64,000 nucleotides of DNA from Planctomycetota bacterium (GTDB lineage Bacteria; Planctomycetota; UBA8742; UBA2392). This document shows positions 9,234 to 19,300 of the stretch, piece after piece. The position numbers and the translations under genes are program-made. Where the stretch lies: the NCBI GenBank assembly GCA_019636215.1, contig JAHBXZ010000012.1, forward strand, positions 62,001-126,000, read 5' to 3'. The first letter of the stretch is position 1. Each line of letters opens with the position of its first letter. Under the pieces are notes generated by a model. That model was not told the DNA's origin. It saw only the letters and a list, made by a program, of their open reading frames with translations, and made no database searches.

Positions 9234-10429
9234 ACCGGAATTCTTCTTCGGTGGCAATTTCAGAAGTAGCCCGCGTTCACTCCGGAGCGGGCTTTCCGGT
9301 CAAGTATCAAGGGCATGTCGATCAGGAAATCCCGTTCTTTAGGGTCAGTGACATGAATTTGCCGGGTAACGAGGTGGAAATGGTGAACTCTACCAACACC
9401 ATTTCCGACCATACTCGACTTACTTTGCGGGCGATCTTGTTCCCTGCCGGTACGGTCATTTTTCCAAAGGTTGGCGGGGCCATAGCCACAAACAAGAAGA
9501 GGCTCCTTGTTCGCCCAAGCTGTGTCGACAACAACGTAATGGGCGTGATTCCTGACGAAGGGAAAATTGATAGGCGCCTGCTCTATTACTTTTTCTTGGC
9601 TCACGATTTGTCGGAGTTCGCGAACGACGCCGGACTACCGTCCATCACCAAAACGACAGTGGAGAACTGGGGTATAGGTGTCGTGCCTCCGCTCCCCGAA
9701 CAGCGGCGGATTGTGGGCATCCTTGACGAGGCGTTTGAGGGAATCGCCCGCGCCAAAGCCAACGCCGAAAAGAACCTCCAGAATGCCCGCGCGCTGTTTG
9801 AAAGCTACCTGCAATCCATCTTCACTCGACGCGGCGATGGCTGGACAGAAAAGCGGCTCAGCGAAATGGCGCGCATCAACTATGGCTACACTGAGTCGGC
9901 ATCGTCAGAGAAGGTCGGGCCACGATTCCTTCGGATTACGGACATCCAAGATAATCGCGTTGATTGGGAAACTGTGCCCTACTGCCGCATCGAAAATGTC
10001 AGCCTGCCAAAATACAAGCTGGCAGATGGTGACATCGTGTTTGCAAGAACTGGGGCGACAACCGGAAAGAGCTACCTGGTGTCTGCCCCGCCCGATGCAG
10101 TTTTCGCCTCGTACCTGATTCGGGTGCAGTTGACTGGAAGGCAGATATCACCGCAGTTCTTGAACTTGTTTTTCCAAACCCAATCGTATTGGGACGAGAT
10201 TCGAGCTGGCGTTTCAGGCAGCGCGCAAGGCGGCTTCAATGCAACGAAACTTGGAGAATTGGAGATTCCGTTTCCAACTTCGCCCAAGGAGCAGCAGAGA
10301 GTTGTGGCCCAACTCAATGCCTTCGCCGCCGAAACCCAACGGCTGGCGCGGGTCTACGAACAAGAACTGGCGGTGCTGGATGGGCTGAAGAAGTCACTGC
10401 TGCATCAAGCATTCTCAGGGAACCTATAG
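9230..10429 (+). CDS. hsdS: Type I restriction-modification specificity subunit (HsdS)
   Basis: Target-recognition subunit (399 aa) with the usual two-TRD layout: TRD1 about residues 5-160, a conserved helical spacer containing PPLPEQRRIVGILDEAF, TRD2 about 200-350, and a second helical repeat with SPKEQQRVVAQLNAF. Each half-site of the bipartite DNA target is read by one TRD. The frame is open further upstream inside hsdM, but similarity to HsdS begins only after GTG 9230, whose GTGA overlaps the hsdM stop; that is the start used. The TRD-coding stretches are visibly less GC-rich than the flanking hsdM and hsdR genes, which is common in horizontally exchanged specificity genes. The target sequence cannot be predicted from this alone. 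Confidence 0.94.
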   Translation: MNRNSSSVAISEVARVHSGAGFPVKYQGHVDQEIPFFRVSDMNLPGNEVEMVNSTNTISDHTRLTLRAILFPAGTVIFPKVGGAIATNKKRLLVRPSCVDNNVMGVIPDEGKIDRRLLYYFFLAHDLSEFANDAGLPSITKTTVENWGIGVVPPLPEQRRIVGILDEAFEGIARAKANAEKNLQNARALFESYLQSIFTRRGDGWTEKRLSEMARINYGYTESASSEKVGPRFLRITDIQDNRVDWETVPYCRIENVSLPKYKLADGDIVFARTGATTGKSYLVSAPPDAVFASYLIRVQLTGRQISPQFLNLFFQTQSYWDEIRAGVSGSAQGGFNATKLGELEIPFPTSPKEQQRVVAQLNAFAAETQRLARVYEQELAVLDGLKKSLLHQAFSGNL

Positions 10430-10432
10430 GCC

Positions 10433-12742
10433 ATGAACGAAGCCGACACACGCGCCGAGTTGATTGAGCCGGCCTTGAAGGAGGCCGGCTGGGGCGTGGT
10501 TGAGGCCAGCCGCATCCGGCGCGAAGTGATTACGCCGGGGCGCATTGAGGGCGGGGGCAAGCGCGGCAAGCCGCTGATTGCCGATTTCGTCCTGCTCTAT
10601 CGCAACACCAAACTGGGCGTCATCGAGGCCAAGTCCGACGAATGCGGCGTCACCGAAGGCGTGGGCCAGGCCAAGAACTACGCGGGCAAGCTCAAAGTGC
10701 GCTTCGCCTACGCGACCAACGGCAAGGGCATTTACGAAATCGACATGCTCACAGCCGCCGAGCGCGAGATCGAAAGGTACCCCGCGCCCGCCGAACTGTG
10801 GCAGCGCACGTTCGAGCAGCCCAACAACTGGCGCGACCGCTTTGCCGACATCCCGTTCGAAGACAAAGGCGGCTCCCACCCCGGCCGCTACTTTCAGGAC
10901 ATCGCCGTCCAGCGTGTCATGGACGCCATCGCCGACGGGCGCAAACGCATCCTGCTCACACTGGCCACAGGCACGGGCAAGACGTTCATTGCCTTTCAAG
11001 TGGCATGGAAGCTGTTCCACGCCCGCTGGAACCTGAGCGGCGAACCCACCCGCCGCCCGCGCATTCTGTTTCTTGCCGACCGCAACATCCTTGCCGACCA
11101 GGCCTACAACGCGTTTTCAGCCTTCGAGGAAGACGCGCTGGTGCGCATCCGGCCTGACGAAATCAAGAAGAAGGGCAAAGTGCCCAAGAACGGCAGCCTG
11201 TTTTTCACCATCTTCCAGACCTTCATGAGCGGGCCGGAGAAAGACGGCCACCCGTCGCCGTACTTCGGCGATTACCCGCCTGACTTCTTTGACTTCATTG
11301 TGATTGACGAGTGCCATCGCGGCGGCGCCAACGACGAAAGCACCTGGCGCGACATCATGGAGTACTTTAAGCCCGCCGTGCAGTTGGGCCTGACGGCCAC
11401 ACCGCGCCGGGCCGAGAACGCGAACACCTATAAGTACTTCGGCGACCCGGTGTTTGTGTACGCGCTGAAGGAAGGCATCAACGACGGCTTCCTCACGCCG
11501 TTTCGCGTCAAGCAGATCACCACGACGCTGGACGAGTACCAGTACATGCCCGACGACCAACTGGTCGAGGGCGAGATTGAGCCTGGCAAGGTCTACGAGG
11601 AAAAGGACTTCAACATCTCCATCGAAATTCGCGAGCGCGAAGCCAACCGCGTGCGTATCTTCATGGAGCAGATCAGGCCGGATGAGAAAACGCTGGTCTT
11701 CTGCGCCACACAGGAACACGCGGCGCTGGTGCGCGACCTGATCAACCAGACGAAGAAGAGCAAAGACCCGAACTATTGTGTGCGCGTGACTGCCAACGAC
11801 GCCGGGCTTGGCGAACAATACCTGCGCGAGTTTCAGGATAACGAAAAGACCATCCCGACGATCCTGACCACATCGCAGAAGCTTTCGACCGGCGTGGACG
11901 CGCGCAACATCCGCAACATTGTGCTGATGCGGCCCGTGCGTTCCCTGATCGAGTTCAAGCAGATCATCGGGCGCGGCACGCGGCTGTTCGAGGGCAAGGA
12001 CTACTTCACGATTTACGACTTCGTGAAGGCGCACCAGCACTTTGCCGACCCGGAATGGGACGGCGACCCGATCAACCCGCAGCCAGAACCGGACCCGGAG
12101 CCCGAGCCAGCACCGGAACCGGAGCCCAAGGACCCGCGCGAGCACAAGCCGCGCCCCCAGCGCGCCAAGATCAAGCTGGGCGACGGCAAGGCCCGCACGA
12201 TCCAGCACATGATGGTCACCACCTTCTGGCACCCCGACGGCCAGCCGATGACCGCCCAGCAGTTTCTGGAAGCCCTGTTCGGCAAGCTGCCGGAGTTCTT
12301 CAAGAACGAGGCCGAACTGCGCAATCTATGGAGCGCGCCCGATACGCGGGCCAAGCTGCTGGCAGGCCTTTCGGATAGAGGCTTTGGCAAAGACCAGCTT
12401 TCCGAAATGCAGAAGTTAATCGACGCCGAAAAGAGCGACCTGTTTGACGTGCTGGCCTATGTGGCCTACGCCGCGCCGACCAAGACCCGCGCCGAAAGGG
12501 CGGACCAGGCCAGGCCGCAGATTGCCAAACTGTTCAACAACCGGCAGCAGGCGTTTCTTGACTTTGTGCTGTCCCACTATGTTTCGGTGGGCGTCGAAGA
12601 ACTGGGACAGGAAAAGCTGACGCCGCTCCTCAAGCTGAAGTACAGCGCCATCAACGACGCCGTGAAAGACCTCGGCCAGCCGACAGAAATCGCCAAGGCC
12701 TTCGCGGGGTTCCAGCGCTTGCTCTATCAGGATGTCGGTTAG
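10433..12742 (+). CDS. hsdR: Type I restriction enzyme endonuclease/translocase subunit (HsdR, EcoEI-like)
   Basis: Motor and nuclease subunit (769 aa). The N-terminal nuclease region shows a PD-(D/E)xK-type pattern (DFVLLYRN...GVIEAKS near residues 50-65) followed by a QAKNY element. The SF2 translocase core has Walker A GTGKT (about 181-185), DECH (292-295), a GLTATP motif, and motif VI in IIGRGTRLF. A Pro-Glu linker with repeated PEP units (about 549-565) joins the motor to the C-terminal domain that docks to the methylase. At 769 aa it is at the short end for HsdR but matches the EcoEI-like subgroup. It starts 3 nt after hsdS. All core motifs are intact, so the system looks functional. 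Confidence 0.95.
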   Translation: MNEADTRAELIEPALKEAGWGVVEASRIRREVITPGRIEGGGKRGKPLIADFVLLYRNTKLGVIEAKSDECGVTEGVGQAKNYAGKLKVRFAYATNGKGIYEIDMLTAAEREIERYPAPAELWQRTFEQPNNWRDRFADIPFEDKGGSHPGRYFQDIAVQRVMDAIADGRKRILLTLATGTGKTFIAFQVAWKLFHARWNLSGEPTRRPRILFLADRNILADQAYNAFSAFEEDALVRIRPDEIKKKGKVPKNGSLFFTIFQTFMSGPEKDGHPSPYFGDYPPDFFDFIVIDECHRGGANDESTWRDIMEYFKPAVQLGLTATPRRAENANTYKYFGDPVFVYALKEGINDGFLTPFRVKQITTTLDEYQYMPDDQLVEGEIEPGKVYEEKDFNISIEIREREANRVRIFMEQIRPDEKTLVFCATQEHAALVRDLINQTKKSKDPNYCVRVTANDAGLGEQYLREFQDNEKTIPTILTTSQKLSTGVDARNIRNIVLMRPVRSLIEFKQIIGRGTRLFEGKDYFTIYDFVKAHQHFADPEWDGDPINPQPEPDPEPEPAPEPEPKDPREHKPRPQRAKIKLGDGKARTIQHMMVTTFWHPDGQPMTAQQFLEALFGKLPEFFKNEAELRNLWSAPDTRAKLLAGLSDRGFGKDQLSEMQKLIDAEKSDLFDVLAYVAYAAPTKTRAERADQARPQIAKLFNNRQQAFLDFVLSHYVSVGVEELGQEKLTPLLKLKYSAINDAVKDLGQPTEIAKAFAGFQRLLYQDVG

Positions 12743-12967
12743 CCCGCCGAGGCCGTGTCGCACCGGTGGGGTATGCTTGAAACTGGCCTTGGGGCCGGGT
12801 CTTGGGTGTTTCTGGGCCTTGAGGACGTGACATTTTGGTGATGGCAGATGGATATCAGGGTGACATTCGGGTCGGGGAAGACGCCCCTGCCAGCTGGCAA
12901 GGTTGGGCCCAGGTGCGGGCAAGATGCCTGCGATCCTAGTGGGCCATCAGACTTGATATGGCGAGTG

Positions 12968-13059
12968 GCATCGCCGTCTCGGCGATGCGTGACAGGCGCG
13001 TCCCGCGCCTGTCCATGGCCGGGACGGCCATGGAGACGCATCGGCGAGGACGCCGATGC
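12968..13059. repeat. Four-hairpin palindromic repeat element
   Basis: Four consecutive perfect hairpins lie in the non-coding stretch after hsdR: stem 12968-12976/12980-12988 (loop TCT), 12991-13000/13004-13013 (loop TCC), 13013-13021/13025-13033 (loop GGA) and 13038-13046/13051-13059 (loop AGGA). The first and last hairpins are also largely complementary to each other, so a cloverleaf-like fold with two inner arms is possible. The element after xseA at 43204-43273 has the same architecture and loop types with different stems. It resembles a REP/BIME-type intergenic element; no transposase is adjacent. The preceding 12743-12960 contains no gene I can support. Confidence 0.75.
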
Positions 13060-13098
13060 CACGAACCGCCAAAACGAGTCAGAAGACCCACCAGGCGC

Positions 13099-13432
13099 GG
13101 TGACAGAAATGTGACAATCGGGTTGGGGTCTGCCCCCCTTGCTGACCAGGACAGGGTGGCCACGTCGCTAACGCTTCGGGTTCAAGGGTGACGATCTGGA
13201 GTGGTGACAAGAATGTGACAATTGGGTTGGGGTCTGGCTCTTTTTCGGCGGCCTTAGGCCGAAAAAGTGCCTGACCCCGTCGCGGGCCTCTGGCACGGTG
13301 ACAGGAATGTGACAATTGGGGTCGGGTCTGGCTCTCTTTCGGCGGCCATAGGCCGAAAAAGTGCCTGACCCCCTCACCGACCTTGGGCGGGCCCTGCGCC
13401 TCCGAGACGCGGTGACAGGAATGTGACAATCG
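13099..13432. repeat. 22-bp direct repeats interleaved with two long hairpins
   Basis: Four copies of a 22-bp unit of the type GGTGACAgGAATGTGACAAT lie at 13099-13120, 13203-13224, 13297-13318 and 13411-13432, differing at a few positions. After copies 2 and 3 come two near-identical long inverted repeats (13229-13278 and 13324-13372): outer arms GGGGTCTGGC/GCCTGACCCC and an inner stem TTTTTCGGC/GCCGAAAAA (weakened in the second) around a short loop. The last direct repeat ends 10 bp before the convergent valS stop codon. No open frame here looks coding. It could be a decayed MITE-like or REP-like array; the inner hairpins could also terminate transcription. Confidence 0.7.
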
Positions 13433-13442
13433 CTGATGGCCC

Positions 13443-16190
13443 TTACTTCGCCAGCGGCCGCACTTCCTCGATGTGCTTCTCGATGCGCTGAAGCTCGGCC
13501 ACCAGTTCACTGAGCCTTTCGCGGTCGCGGGCCACAACCTCTTTGGGCGCGCGCTCCACGTAGCTCAGGTTCTCCAGCTTGGTTTTGAGTTTGCTGACGC
13601 CTTCGTGAACCTTGGCCCGGTTGGCTTCCAGCCGCAGCAGTTCCATCTTGAAGTCAATCAGTCCCTGCAGGTCCACGTACAGTTCACTGCCGCCGCCCAG
13701 CACCACGGTGGCCGAAGCCTGGGGTTTGCGCGCGCCCACCCCGGCCTCGAACCCCGCCAGTTGGGCCAGGTTGCGGATTGTCTCCTGCTCGCTGCGGCCC
13801 AGCATCTCCAGAGTGGCTGCGTCGGGTGCCCGCAGCACGGCCTTGACGGCCGTTTTTGGCTCAAGCTGGTGCTCGGCCCGGATGTTGCGCAGGCCGCGCA
13901 CCACCTGCTGCATGAACTGAAAGCGGGCGGTCTCTCTGGGAAACAGCCTGTCCTTGATGGCGCGGGGCCAGGTTGCAATCGCCAGTGCGATTGGCGGCGT
14001 GTCGCCGTGCAGTGCCGCGATCAAGGGCCGCAGGTTCTGCCAGATTTCCTCGGTGATAAAGGGCGTGTACGGGTGCAGCAGGCGCAGAATCCCGTCCAGC
14101 ACGCGCACCAGTGTTGCCTGGGCCGCCAGGCGGGATTTCTCGCCGCCCTTGCCCTCGTACAGGCGCGGCTTGATGACTTCCAGGTACCAGTCGCAGAACT
14201 CGTCCCAGACAAAGTGGTACATCGCCTGGCCGCCTTCGTTGAACTTGTAGCGGTCAAGCGCGTCGGTCACGTCCACGATGGCTGACGTCAGCCGGCCTTC
14301 AATGAAGCAGTCCTCAAGCTCGGTGACCTCGCCTGCGGCCAGGGCTTCGCGTTCGGGTTTGCTGAGTTTGGCCAGTGCGGCCTCGAAGTCGCCCAGGTTG
14401 GTCAGTGCAAAGCGGCTGGCGTTCCACAGCTTGTTGCAGAAGTTGCGGCCCATCTCGAACTTCGATTCGGACAGCTTGATGTCCTGGCCTTCGCTGGTCA
14501 GCAGCGGCAGGGTCAGGCGCACGGCGTCCACGCCCCACTTCTCAAACATGTCGATCGGGTCGATGCCGTTGCCAAGGCTCTTGGACATGCGGCGGCCCTG
14601 TTCGTCCAGCACGGTGGCATGGAAGTACACGGTGTTGAACGGCTGCTCGCCCATGAACTCGCAGGCCGCCATCACCATGCGCGCCACCCAAAGGTAGATG
14701 ATGCCGCGGTCAGTGCTGAGGAAGTTGGTGGGAAAGAAGTAGTCCAGGTCAGCGGTCTTTTCGGGCCAGCCCAGTGTTGAAAACGGCCACAGCCACGAAC
14801 TTGCCCAGGTGTCCAGCACGTCTTCGTCCTGGCGGATCAGCGGCTTGCCGGTTTTCGGGTGTTTCGCCCCGGGCGCGGGGTCTTCGCGCAGCGCCGCGGC
14901 GTTACCGTCCGTGTCGTACCACACCGGGATGCGGTGTCCCCACCACAGCTGGCGAGAGATGCACCAGTCACGCACGTTTTCGAGCCACGCCAGGTAGGTC
15001 TTCTCCCAGCGTTCCGGAATCAGCGTCACAGCGCGCTTGCCGCCTTCGTCGCTCTTCACGGCGGCAATCGCGGGCTGGGCCAGCGGCTTCATCGACACAA
15101 ACCACTGTTCACTCAGGTAGGGCTCGACCGGGGTCTTGCTGCGGTCGCTGTGCGGCACACTGTGCGTGTAGTCCTCGGTGCGATCCAGCAGGCCCAGTCC
15201 GTCGAGTTCTTCGGTCACCTGTTTGCGGGCCTTGATGCGGTCCGTGCCCTGGTACTTGCCGGCCTGTTCGTTCAGGGTGCCGTCGCGGTTCAGCACGTTG
15301 ATCATGGGCAGGCTGAAGCGCTGACCGCGGTCATAATCGCTGAAGTCGTGCGCGGGGGTCACCTTGACCGCGCCGGTGCCGAAATCCTTGGAGACGGTTT
15401 CGTCGCCGATGATCGGGATCGCGCGTCCCACCAGCGGCAGGATCAGCGACTTGCCAACCAGGTTTGAATAGCGCTCATCGGCGGGGTTCACGGCCACGGC
15501 TGTGTCGCCAAACAGCGTTTCCGGGCGCGTTGTGGCCACGACCACGAACTTGTCGGGGGTTTCGGCCAGGGGGTATTTGATGTAGCACAGCTGGCCGCGC
15601 ACCTCGGTCGTTTCAATCTCGTCGTCGCTGATGGCGGTTTCGAGTTTGCAGTCCCAGTTGATCAGTCGGGTGCCGCGGTAGATCAGGCCTTTTTCCCACA
15701 GCCGGACGAAGCTTTCGCGCACGGCGCGAGTCAGGCCTTCGTCCATGGTGAAGCGCGTGCGCGACCAGTCGCAGCTTGCGCCCAGGCGGCGCAACTGGTT
15801 CAGGATGCGGTTGCCGTATTCTTCCTTCCAGGCCCAGACTTCCTTGAGAAAGGCTTCGCGGCCGAGTTCATTGCGGGTCTGGCCGCGGTCCTTCATCAGC
15901 TTCTTTTCCACCACCGCCTGGGTAGCAATGCCCGCGTGGTCAGTGCCGGGCAGCCACAAGGTGCAGAAGCCCTGCATGCGCTTGAAGCGTGCCACGATGT
16001 CCTGAATGGTGTTGTTCAGGGCGTGCCCCATGTGCAGCGCGCCCGTCACGTTGGGCGGCGGAATCATGATCGTGAAGGGCTTTTTGCGGATATCGCGCAC
16101 GGCCTTGAACAGGTCGTGTTCGTTCCAGAAGGTGTACCACTTGGACTCAATCGTGCCCGGCGTAAAGCGGGGCGGCATTTCTGCCGGCAT
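13443..16190 (-). CDS. valS: Valyl-tRNA synthetase
   Basis: Class I aminoacyl-tRNA synthetase charging tRNA-Val in the cytoplasm (915 aa, normal length). The HIGH signature is HMGH at residues 53-56, preceded by the PPPNVTGAL segment typical of ValS. The KMSKS loop is RMSKS at 534-538. A CP1 editing domain lies between them, then the anticodon-binding domain and a C-terminal coiled-coil arm rich in Lys, Arg and Glu (about residues 840-915). ATG 16190 starts MPAEMPPRF, giving the usual N-terminus. The gene is downstream of the RND permease gene on the same strand, with 131 bp between. Confidence 0.98.
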   Translation of the reverse strand: MPAEMPPRFTPGTIESKWYTFWNEHDLFKAVRDIRKKPFTIMIPPPNVTGALHMGHALNNTIQDIVARFKRMQGFCTLWLPGTDHAGIATQAVVEKKLMKDRGQTRNELGREAFLKEVWAWKEEYGNRILNQLRRLGASCDWSRTRFTMDEGLTRAVRESFVRLWEKGLIYRGTRLINWDCKLETAISDDEIETTEVRGQLCYIKYPLAETPDKFVVVATTRPETLFGDTAVAVNPADERYSNLVGKSLILPLVGRAIPIIGDETVSKDFGTGAVKVTPAHDFSDYDRGQRFSLPMINVLNRDGTLNEQAGKYQGTDRIKARKQVTEELDGLGLLDRTEDYTHSVPHSDRSKTPVEPYLSEQWFVSMKPLAQPAIAAVKSDEGGKRAVTLIPERWEKTYLAWLENVRDWCISRQLWWGHRIPVWYDTDGNAAALREDPAPGAKHPKTGKPLIRQDEDVLDTWASSWLWPFSTLGWPEKTADLDYFFPTNFLSTDRGIIYLWVARMVMAACEFMGEQPFNTVYFHATVLDEQGRRMSKSLGNGIDPIDMFEKWGVDAVRLTLPLLTSEGQDIKLSESKFEMGRNFCNKLWNASRFALTNLGDFEAALAKLSKPEREALAAGEVTELEDCFIEGRLTSAIVDVTDALDRYKFNEGGQAMYHFVWDEFCDWYLEVIKPRLYEGKGGEKSRLAAQATLVRVLDGILRLLHPYTPFITEEIWQNLRPLIAALHGDTPPIALAIATWPRAIKDRLFPRETARFQFMQQVVRGLRNIRAEHQLEPKTAVKAVLRAPDAATLEMLGRSEQETIRNLAQLAGFEAGVGARKPQASATVVLGGGSELYVDLQGLIDFKMELLRLEANRAKVHEGVSKLKTKLENLSYVERAPKEVVARDRERLSELVAELQRIEKHIEEVRPLAK

Positions 16191-16321
16191 GGCGCGCTCC
16201 GTTTTTCAGCCCCATGTCGTGAGGCGGCGGCCTGCCTTTTCGGTGGACGCCAACGTGCGCTGGTCGCCCGGCAAGCGGACGGGATGATAACGAGGCGCGG
16301 TTGCAGGGCCAGTGGCCGGGT

Positions 16322-19300
16322 TCACTCGGTGCTGGCAGGTGCCGGGGCCGAATCGCCGCCGCCCTTGGCGCGTCCCGCAAACACCGTGGATGACCAGGTT
16401 TTCAGGGCCAGGCCGAAATCGTCGACAATCGTGTACAGCAGCGGCACCAGCAGCAACGTGTACAGCATGCTGACCACCAGCCCACCCAGCACCAGCCGGC
16501 CCATCGGGTAATAGGGTGTGCCCACAAACTGCGCGTCGCCAACGGCCATCGGGATCAAGCCGAACACCGTTGTCAGGGTTGTCAGAAGAATCGGCCGAAG
16601 GCGCTGGCGGCAGGCGGTGCGCACGGCCTCGTCGCGGGGCACGCCTTCCAGTCGCAGGCGGTTGACAAGGTCAATCAGCACAATGCCATTGTTGACCACG
16701 ACGCCGACCAGCACCATCAGGCCCAGGCCGGTGATCACGTCAAAGGGCGTGTTGAACAGCCACAGGGCTCCATATCCGCCGAACAATGCGCCCGGGATAC
16801 TCACCATAAGGATGCAGACCGGCTTCATGAAGCTTTCAAACAGGAAGCACATCACCAGAAAGACCAGCACACCCGACCAGATCAGCGTCTTGAACAGGTC
16901 GTCAAAGCGCGCGCCGAAATCCGAAAAGCGGCCCGCCAGTTCGCGGTTGTAACCCGGCGGAAGCTGCACCCCTTCCATCGCCGAGTCCACCTGGCGGCGG
17001 ATGCGGTCTAGGTCTTCCGTGCTGGTGGTGCCCACGACGCGCAGGCTGGTCTGGCGGTTGCGGCGCCGGATCTCGCCCAGGCCCGAGTTGGCAAGGCCGG
17101 TGGTGCGGGTAATCGCCTTGGCTGCCACGCTGCCGCCGGCGCCGGTGGCAATGCGTGTTTCGGAAACATCCTGCAGGTCCGGGTCGCGCGCGTTGCCCGC
17201 GGAATCTGCCGGCGGGGCAAACCGCACCCGCAACGGCAGAAGGTTGTCGCCCTGTGAAAAATCCCGCAGCGTCGTGCCGGTCAGCTGAAACCCAAGCACC
17301 TGCGACAGTGTGCTGGGTGCAACACCCATGGCCGCGGCGCGCTGGCGTTCAATGGCTACCGTTACTTCATCCATGCCCTCGGCGGTGTCCACGCGCACAC
17401 CCTCAAGACCCTCCACGCCGCCCAGACGCACGACAATGTCATCGGCAAGCTGAAGCAGGCGCTGGGTGTCAGGCCCGCTGATGCGGATGGTCACCTCACT
17501 TGTGCTGCTGCTGCCGCCCTGGAACTCGCCGGAAACATCCATGCCCGCGCGCTGGGGCATGGCAGCCTGCACACGTTTGAAGAACTCGCCGGCCTGGTCC
17601 ACGCGGGTTTTGTCGATGTACAGCCAGAACATCGCGCGGCGCTCGCTGAATGATGCCGTCAGCATCTCCAGCCCGAAGTACTGCCGGGCTTCCTCTTTTG
17701 TGCGGCCGTACCGGCGCAGGGCTTCTTCTTCGCTCAGGCCAAGCTGGCTGACGGCCTGCTCGCGTTTGGTGTCGGCGCCGTCAACGCCAAGCAGGATTTC
17801 CTCGACGTCAAACACATACCGCGCCCAGATCGCGTCCCGCAGCGGCTGGGTGTCTTCCATGACAGCCTCAATGCCAAGTTCGCCGGTGGTGAATTCCAGC
17901 GTGTCGCTGCTGCTGCCCCGCGCGACTTCTACGGGCACTTTTACGCCCGGCGCAAGGCTGCGCTCCAGCGCGCGCAGGTCATCCAGGCTTGCCAGTTTGC
18001 GGGTGTTGTACGCCAGTATGAAGTCGCCAGGCCGCAGCTTGGCGCGTTCGGCCTGGCTGCCGGGCTTCACTTCAGTGAGCATCAGCGCGCGTTTGGCCAC
18101 GGCAATGTCGCTGTTGCGCGGAAAGCGCACACTCATCTGGATGCGGTCGCGGTTGCCCTGGTTCTGGTCCGTGCGCTCCAGCCTGCCGGGCAGTTCCATC
18201 ACGCCCCACAGTGTCAGGCCCAGCGCCACGGGCACCACCAGATAACGCAGGCGCATCAGCCCGGCCGTGGTCAGGTCGTAGGCGCGCGCAATGCCATCGA
18301 CCAGCGGAGTGCCGGGCAGGCCCTCGGAGTTGCGGCCGATGGCCAGTGCCGCAACTTCCCAGATGGCAAGCCCGGCCAGGGCCGTGATGGCGGCAAATCC
18401 ACCGCGCTGTCTGCGCTGCTGCAACCTCGCGCGCACCTGCACAAACCACCGCCGGCCGCGGCTGGTGTGGCCGGGCTTCAGCAGGCCCGCGGTGTTCATG
18501 GTCATGGGCACGACCGCCAGTGCCAGCAGCACCGAAAAACCAAGGCTGACACAGACCGGCAGGCCGATCTTGCCCATTACAAAGCCGATGAAGGGCTCCT
18601 CGGACAGAAAGATCACCGTGATGAACACTATGACGGTCGTGCTGGTGGCCAGCACCAATGCAAGGCCGACCTCGCCTGCGCCGCGAATTGCCGCCGCCAG
18701 CGGTGTTTCGCCCATGCTGCTTCGCCGGTAGACGTTCTCGGCCACGACAATCGCGTTGTCCAGAAGCATGCCCCCGGCCAGCGTGAAGCCCATCAGCGCC
18801 AGCAGGTTGATGGTCTGGTTGGCAAAGTACATCACGGCCAGGGTCAACGTCATGCACAGCGGAATCGCCAGCGCAATCACCAGGCTCAGGCGCCAGCTTT
18901 TCAGAAACAGCAGCAGCACAACAAAGGCCAGCAACCCGCCCCAGTAAAGGGTTCCCATCAGATTGGAAATGCTTTCCTGGATGGCGTCGCCCTGGTTCCA
19001 GGCCGTGCGCATGGAAAAGCCCGCAAGCTCGGGGCGGTTCTGCAACTCCGCCAGCGCGGCGTTCACGCGGTTGCCCACGGTAACCGTGTTGGCATCGCCG
19101 TTCTGAAACACCTGCGCCGTGGCGGCCCAGCGCCCGTTGGTACGAACGTAGCTGTTAACGCCGTAGGTTTCGTACACGCCGCGATGGCCCGCGCCGTCAG
19201 GCAGTTCCAGGTGGCGGGTGATCTGCCACAACGCCAGCCCCGGCCGCACGGGCAGTTCTTCGATCTCGGCGATGCTGGCAAAACGCGAATCGGCAACAAT

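Noticed and set aside
12968-13432. Possible CRISPR array
   Set aside because: Repeats are only four and imperfect, intervals of 70-90 bp are not unique spacer-like but contain repeated hairpins, and no cas gene is present.
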